Shown here piece after piece: positions 59,542 to 64,000 of a DNA stretch of 64,000 nucleotides. Positions within the stretch are counted from its first letter, which is position 1, and each line of letters starts with the position of its first letter. Position numbers and translations under genes: made by a program. The stretch is taken from assembly GCF_035621355.1 (NCBI RefSeq), contig NZ_CP141769.1, positions 620,001 through 684,000 of the forward strand. The letters are read 5' to 3'. The stretch comes from Thiobacillus sp. SCUT-2. GTDB lineage: Bacteria > Pseudomonadota > Gammaproteobacteria > Burkholderiales > Thiobacillaceae. The notes beneath the pieces were generated by a model that saw only the letters and a program-made list of their open reading frames with translations, made no database searches and had not been told where the DNA came from.

Positions 59542-60677
59542 AGATGCGCTTGATTGCTCTCGGCCTTGCGCTGGCCGTGTCCGGATGCAGCACGGTGTCG
59601 GGATGGTTCGGCCACGGTCCGGCCAAGCCGAAGCCCGCCGAACTGGTCGAATTCAAGCCCACCGCCAGCCTCGCGGAGGCCTGGAAGGCGGAGACGGGTG
59701 AATCGGCGGCCGACCGGTTCCGGCCCCAGGCCGAAGGCGGCGATGTCTTTGCCGCCGGCGGCAGCCGCGTGGTGCGCATCGCGCTCGCCAACGGCAGCAC
59801 CGTCTGGAAAACCGATGCCGGGGCCAAGCTCTCGGCTGGCGCTGCCGCCGCGAACGGACTGGTGCTGGCGGGCAGCGCACGTGGCGAATTGATCGCGCTG
59901 GACCGGAACACCGGGCAGGTGCGCTGGAAAGCTGCCCTGTCGAGCGAGGTGACAGGGCCGATCCTCGTCGTCGGCGACATGGTCGTCGTGCGGACCGGCG
60001 ACGGCCGGGTGCAGGGCCTGGCGGCCGCGGACGGCAGCCGCAAATGGCTGTATACCCGCAATCTGCCGGTGCTGAGCCTGCGCGGGTCGGGCGGCATGGT
60101 CGCGCGCGACGACGCGCTCTATATCGGTTTCCCCGGCGGCAAGCTGGTTGCGCTGAATGCCGCCAACGGTGCGCAGCTGTGGGAGGTGACGGTGGCGGTG
60201 CCGCGCGGCGCGAGCGAACTGGAACGGGTGGCCGACGTGATGGGCGACCCGGCGGTCGACAATACCCAGGTCTGCGCCGTCACCTACCAGGGGCGGGTGG
60301 CGTGCTTCGACCGCCGCAACGGCGCGCTCGTGTGGGCGCGCGACACGTCGAGCAACACCGGTCTTGCGATGGACGAGCGCGACGTCTACGTGACCGACGA
60401 CAAGGATGCCGTGACCGCCTACGACAAGGATACCGGTCGCGCGATCTGGCGGCAGGACAAGCTGGCGCGCCGCGAGGTGACCGCGCCCATGGCGCTCGGT
60501 GCCTGGGTGGTGGTGGCCGACGGCGAAGGCTACGTCCATGTGCTGTCCTCGGCGGATGGCAGCTTCGTCGCGCGCGCCAAGGTCGATAGCGGCGTGCGTG
60601 CGGCGCCGGTCGACATCGGGCCTGGCTTCGCCGTGCAGACCGCCAAGGGCAGCGTCGTCGCTTTCAGACTCAAGTAA
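59538..60677 (+). CDS. bamB: Outer-membrane protein assembly factor BamB
   Basis: The 379-residue lipoprotein has a lipobox in LAVSGC and an eight-bladed PQQ-type beta-propeller with repeats such as LIALDRNTGQVRWKA, LVALNAANGAQLWEV and VTAYDKDTGRAIWRQ. It is part of the BAM complex. GGAGGAG is best spaced for the GTG at 59538, which overlaps the yfgM stop; the ATG at 59544 is also possible. Confidence 0.94.
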   Translation: MKMRLIALGLALAVSGCSTVSGWFGHGPAKPKPAELVEFKPTASLAEAWKAETGESAADRFRPQAEGGDVFAAGGSRVVRIALANGSTVWKTDAGAKLSAGAAAANGLVLAGSARGELIALDRNTGQVRWKAALSSEVTGPILVVGDMVVVRTGDGRVQGLAAADGSRKWLYTRNLPVLSLRGSGGMVARDDALYIGFPGGKLVALNAANGAQLWEVTVAVPRGASELERVADVMGDPAVDNTQVCAVTYQGRVACFDRRNGALVWARDTSSNTGLAMDERDVYVTDDKDAVTAYDKDTGRAIWRQDKLARREVTAPMALGAWVVVADGEGYVHVLSSADGSFVARAKVDSGVRAAPVDIGPGFAVQTAKGSVVAFRLK

Positions 60678-60716
60678 TCGTGCGCCGGCCGCGCCGGCGC
60701 ACCAGCAAGGATCAAC

Positions 60717-62126
60717 ATGCTCCCGACCCTGGTTCTTGTCGGACGTCCCAACGTCGGCAAGTCCACGCTCTTCAACCGGCTGACCGGCACGCGCGACGCG
60801 CTGGTGCACGACATGCCCGGCATGACGCGCGACCGCCACTACGGGCGCGGCCGCATCGGCGGCAAGCCGTACCTCGTGGTCGACACCGGCGGGCTCGAGC
60901 CCGTCGCCAAGGACGGCATCATGGCCGAGATGGCGCGCCAGACGCTGCAGGCGATCGACGAGGCCGACGCGATCATCTTCATGGTCGACGGCCGCGCCGG
61001 CCTCACGCCGCAGGACAAGGTCATCGCCGACCGCCTGCGGCGCGCGCACTGTCCGGTGTTCCTCGCGGTGAACAAGGCGGAGGGCATGAACCGCGCCGTC
61101 GTCACCGCCGAATTCCACGAGCTTGCCCTCGGCGAACCGCTCGCGATCTCCGGGGCGCACGGCGACGGCATCGGCGATCTCGTCGCCGAGGCGCTGGCAC
61201 CGTTTCCCGCCGAGGAAGCCGAGCCCGACGAGCATGGCGTCCCGAAGATCGCGCTGGTGGGGCGCCCCAACGTCGGCAAGTCGACGCTGGTCAACGCGCT
61301 GGTCGGCGAGGAGCGCGTGATCGCCTTCGACCAGCCCGGCACGACGCGCGACTCGATCTACGTCGAGTTCGAGCGCGACGGCAAGCCCTACATCCTCATC
61401 GACACTGCCGGCGTGCGCCGCAAGGGCAAGGTGTTCGAGACCGTCGAGAAGTTCTCCGTCATCAAGACGCTGCAGGCGATCGAGGACGCCAACGTCGTGG
61501 TGCTGGTGCTCGACGCGCGCGAGAACGTCTCCGACCAGGATGCGCACCTCGCCGGCTTCGTGCTCGAGACCGGGCGCGCGCTGGTGGTCGCGGTCAACAA
61601 GTGGGATGGGCTCTCGCCGGAGCAACGCGACGACATCAAGCGCGACATCGGCCGCAAGTTGGCGTTTCTCGACTTCGCCCGCTTCAACTACATCTCGGCG
61701 CTCAAGGGCAAGGGCCTCGACGCGCTGCTGAAGGATGTCGAGGCGGCGCACGCCGCCGCCTTCATCAAGATGTCGACGCCCAAGCTGACGCGGGTGCTGG
61801 AGGCGGCGGTCGAGCAGCATGCGCCGCCGAAGAACGGCCTGTTCCGGCCGAAGCCGCGCTACGCGCACCAGGGCGGCAAGAACCCGCCGGTGATCGTGCT
61901 GCATGGCAACGCGCTGGAAGGCCTGCGCGACGATTACAAGCGCTATCTGGAGTCGAGTTTCCGCAAGGCGTTCAAGCTGCAGGGCACGCCGCTGCGGATC
62001 CAGGTCAAGGAAGACGAGGGCAAGAACCCGTTCGAGGGCAAGAAGCGCGGCCCGCTCTCGGCGAGCGATGAGACGCGGCGGCGGCGCGAGAAGCGGATCC
62101 GGCGCAAGGTCTACGGCTCGACCTGA
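60717..62126 (+). CDS. der: Ribosome assembly GTPase Der (EngA)
   Basis: The 469-residue protein has two GTPase domains in tandem, each with GRPNVGKST and DTxG (VDTGG, IDTAG). The second has NKWD; the first has NKAE where NKxD is usual. A KH-like domain and a basic tail ([15 protein letters not shown]) end the protein. It assists 50S subunit assembly. Confidence 0.97.
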   Translation: MLPTLVLVGRPNVGKSTLFNRLTGTRDALVHDMPGMTRDRHYGRGRIGGKPYLVVDTGGLEPVAKDGIMAEMARQTLQAIDEADAIIFMVDGRAGLTPQDKVIADRLRRAHCPVFLAVNKAEGMNRAVVTAEFHELALGEPLAISGAHGDGIGDLVAEALAPFPAEEAEPDEHGVPKIALVGRPNVGKSTLVNALVGEERVIAFDQPGTTRDSIYVEFERDGKPYILIDTAGVRRKGKVFETVEKFSVIKTLQAIEDANVVVLVLDARENVSDQDAHLAGFVLETGRALVVAVNKWDGLSPEQRDDIKRDIGRKLAFLDFARFNYISALKGKGLDALLKDVEAAHAAAFIKMSTPKLTRVLEAAVEQHAPPKNGLFRPKPRYAHQGGKNPPVIVLHGNALEGLRDDYKRYLESSFRKAFKLQGTPLRIQVKEDEGKNPFEGKKRGPLSASDETRRRREKRIRRKVYGST

Positions 62127-62157
62127 GCCGGATGGGCGATGGTGTTTGCCGCGAATG

Positions 62158-62188
62158 GCGGGGCGTGGCTACGCGGGGCGTCCCGCCA
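62158..62188. other. GC-rich hairpin after der
   Basis: GGCGGG and CCCGCC arms enclose about 19 bases in the 71-base gap between the convergent der and small gene stops. There is no U-tract, so termination is doubtful. Confidence 0.35.
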
Positions 62189-62197
62189 CGACCGCGC

Positions 62198-62449
62198 TCA
62201 ATCGAGCCAGCGCACCAGATAGAACAGCCTGAATCCTTCCGAGGAGCGCGACGGGCCGCTGGCGATCGCCGCGTGGCGGTGCTGCGCGGGATCGGCGTGC
62301 GCGAGCGCCTCGGCCTCGGTGGCATGGACCTCGACCACGCCCTCCGGGAAGCGCTTGCGGGTCTTGCCGGACGGCGAATAGATCACCACCGGCGCCGTGC
62401 CGACGATCTTGGATTCGACGTCCGTGAAGAGGCTGGTGGCCTGCGGCAT
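62198..62449 (-). CDS. Small protein of unknown function
   Basis: This 83-residue soluble protein has alternating strand-like segments (SKIVGTAPVVIYSPSGKTRK, VVEVHATEAEALAHA) and ends RLFYLVRWLD. No family is recognised. It is 7 bases after the next small gene (62457-62738) and probably shares its mRNA. Codon use and the operon position support a real gene. Confidence 0.6.
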   Translation of the reverse strand: MPQATSLFTDVESKIVGTAPVVIYSPSGKTRKRFPEGVVEVHATEAEALAHADPAQHRHAAIASGPSRSSEGFRLFYLVRWLD

Positions 62450-62456
62450 GACGGGT

Positions 62457-62738
62457 TCAGTGCGTCTTCTTCGAGATGCCGCTGATCTTGACGGCGTGGC
62501 TGGTCGGCGTCTCGTCGGTGAAGTGGGGGCGTTCGTCGAGGGTGCGGCCGGTCAGCCTGGCGAGTTCGGTTTCGCGCGTCGAGATCACCATCAGGCAGTC
62601 CTTGATGTTGAGGATGGTGGCTTCGGACAGCGGGCTGGGGTTGCCGTCGCGCGGCGCGGTGTCGCGCACGATGGAAGTCAGGGTCTTGCGCATCATGCGC
62701 ATGAGGCGCTGCTCGTCGTGCAGGGCTTTTTCGTCCAT
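62457..62738 (-). CDS. Small protein of unknown function
   Basis: This 93-residue protein is helical in its first half (LHDEQRLMRMMRKTLTSIVR) with a central NIKDCLMVISTRETELARLT segment. A ribosome site (GGAGGC on the mRNA side) precedes the ATG. It is divergent from the GalT-family gene; the 170-base gap between them shows no clear promoter. The function is unknown. Confidence 0.65.
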   Translation of the reverse strand: MDEKALHDEQRLMRMMRKTLTSIVRDTAPRDGNPSPLSEATILNIKDCLMVISTRETELARLTGRTLDERPHFTDETPTSHAVKISGISKKTH

Positions 62739-62908
62739 GGGGAGGCTCCGGAAAGCGGCAAAGAGTGTCCATTGTCGGCGCCGGATCGGCCTTCGTCAAC
62801 GCAAGCCCTTGTCTGGCGAGGGGGATAAAAAGCCTGATGGGGTCATAAGCAGAATGAACAGCCTTCGTGCGGCCGCTGCTTTATGCTTCCGGGGCAAAGG
62901 AGACCCCC

Positions 62909-64000
62909 ATGTCCGAACAGCCCAAGACCCCCGACGAGGTTCGGGAAATCCGCATCAATCCCGTTGTTCCCGCCGAATCCGTACTGGTCGCCACGGCGCG
63001 CAGCATGCGCCCGAAGAAGGCCGAGGAACTGGCACCGCGTGACACCCGCAAGCACGTCGAGACCTGCCCGTTCTGCCGCGGCAACGAAGACAAGACGCCG
63101 CCGGCGATCCTGGCCTGGCCGGAGCACGGCGACTGGCAGATCCGCATGGTGGAGAATCTCTATCCGGTGCTGGGCGACGACCGCGCCCAGGCGGGCTTTG
63201 CCTTCGGCCTGCAGCAGACGATCGACGGCTACGGCCGGCACGAGGTCATCATCGACCATTTCGAGCACGGCATCGCGATCCACGACATGGCCGAGAGCCA
63301 TCTGGCGGCGCTGTTCGGCGTCTACCAGACGCGCATGCGGCAGCTGTTCGAATCCGACGAGCGGCTGAAGTACGTGCTGGTGTTCAAGAACTTCGGCCCG
63401 GCCGCCGGCGCGTCGATCCCCCACACCCACAGCCAGGTCATCGCGATGCCGGTGGTGCCGGAGAACGTCGACGCCGAGGTGAGGAACAGCGCCGCCTACT
63501 ACGCCAAGCACCACCACTGCATCTTCTGTGCGCTGATCGACGAGGTGCTGACCTTCGAGGCGACGATCTACGACCGCAATTCCGGTGCAGTGCGGCGCAA
63601 GATCAACGTCGGGCAGTACGTCGTCGAGCGGGGCGAAAAGTTCATCGCCATCAAGCCCTTCGCCAGCCGCTACGAGTGGGAGGTGCATATCCTGCCGCTT
63701 GCGCACCAGGCCGATTTCCTGGACGTGCGCGGCGACGACCTTGTCGATCTGGCGCGGGTGCTGAAGCGCACCATGGCCCGGCTCGACGCGGTCATCGGCG
63801 GGGCGCAATACAATTTCTTCCTCCACTCGGTGCCGCACGGCGGCGCGGAGGCCGCCCACGTCCCCTACGCCGCGAGCTACCACTGGCACCTGGAAATCTG
63901 CCCCCGCACGTCCATTCCGACCGGGTTTGAACTGGGCTCCGGGCTGTTCGTCAACACGATCAATCCCGAACAGGCGGCGGAACGCCTGCGCGCGGTCGAA
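62909..64000 (+). CDS. GalT-family nucleotidyltransferase (partial, C-terminus outside window)
   Basis: 364 codons are present and open to the right edge. Metal-type cysteine pairs CPFC and CIFC are seen, with the catalytic HIT motif HTHSQ (ASIPHTHSQVIAMP) and a second histidine motif HWHLE. This is the galactose-1-phosphate uridylyltransferase family, though divergent members act on other sugar or nucleotide phosphates. AAAGGAG lies 5-6 bases before the ATG. The exact substrate is not determined. Confidence 0.85.
   Translation, partial: MSEQPKTPDEVREIRINPVVPAESVLVATARSMRPKKAEELAPRDTRKHVETCPFCRGNEDKTPPAILAWPEHGDWQIRMVENLYPVLGDDRAQAGFAFGLQQTIDGYGRHEVIIDHFEHGIAIHDMAESHLAALFGVYQTRMRQLFESDERLKYVLVFKNFGPAAGASIPHTHSQVIAMPVVPENVDAEVRNSAAYYAKHHHCIFCALIDEVLTFEATIYDRNSGAVRRKINVGQYVVERGEKFIAIKPFASRYEWEVHILPLAHQADFLDVRGDDLVDLARVLKRTMARLDAVIGGAQYNFFLHSVPHGGAEAAHVPYAASYHWHLEICPRTSIPTGFELGSGLFVNTINPEQAAERLRAVE

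Noticed and set aside
59460-61904. An 814-codon open frame opposite bamB and der
   Set aside because: bamB and der are unmistakable on the plus strand. The antisense product is low-complexity.

Overview
The window is about 64 kb of GC-rich chromosome from a sulfur-oxidising betaproteobacterium. The sox genes, a SoeABC-type sulfite dehydrogenase, TusA/DsrE2 sulfur carriers and the housekeeping gene orders all resemble Thiobacillus and its relatives; this is judged from protein content, since no rRNA or tRNA gene is present. Genes are tightly packed with many 1-4 base start/stop overlaps, and no gene-free stretch exceeds 300 bases.

Layout. (1) 1-4378: LPS genes on the minus strand (lptA partial, lptC, kdsC, kdsD) and a divergent KefB/KefC-type antiporter. 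(2) 4429-19005: an MSHA-type pilus or type II-like secretion locus. Ten contiguous minus-strand genes encode a sigma-54 response regulator, an ExeA/MshM ATPase, secretin MshL, MshN, MshE, MshG, MshI, MshJ, an MshK-like protein and a pseudopilin. A second pilin gene stands alone behind a consensus sigma-54 promoter, and a membrane histidine kinase lies on the opposite strand between the two pilin genes. (3) 19190-24221: an unrecognised 564-residue protein, alaS and a DUF1415 gene. (4) 24279-39469: a sulfur island. It holds soxXYZA, then a terminator, a 24-bp palindrome and soxB; a BepA-like protease; moaC; a secreted unknown protein with a TlpA-type thioredoxin; soeABC; a rhodanese; tusA; dsrE2; and a FadL-type porin. 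(5) 39608-47204: valS, a small unknown gene, holC, pepA, and lptF-lptG. (6) 47186-54652: a ferritin-like DUF455 protein, a small unknown, a RoxA-type ribosomal oxygenase, bcp, slyD, accA, tilS, ndk and rlmN. (7) 54649-62126: the widely conserved pilW-rodZ-ispG-hisS-yfgM-bamB-der series. (8) 62198-64000: two small unknown genes and a GalT-family gene cut by the window edge.

How the parts fit. In the sulfur island, periplasmic Sox proteins would oxidise thiosulfate. No soxCD is present here, so the sulfane sulfur probably leaves by another route. Rhodanese, TusA and DsrE2 are cytoplasmic persulfide carriers, and SoeABC would oxidise the resulting sulfite and pass electrons to quinone. moaC supplies molybdenum cofactor synthesis. 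In the pilus locus, the histidine kinase and response regulator are the obvious candidates to drive the sigma-54 pilin promoter, and MshE carries motifs typical of cyclic-di-GMP binding.

The points most worth following are the sigma-54 pilin circuit, the 24-bp palindrome before soxB, the structured leader before soeA, the two unknown proteins at 19190 and 30602, and a palindromic repeat inserted in frame inside valS.
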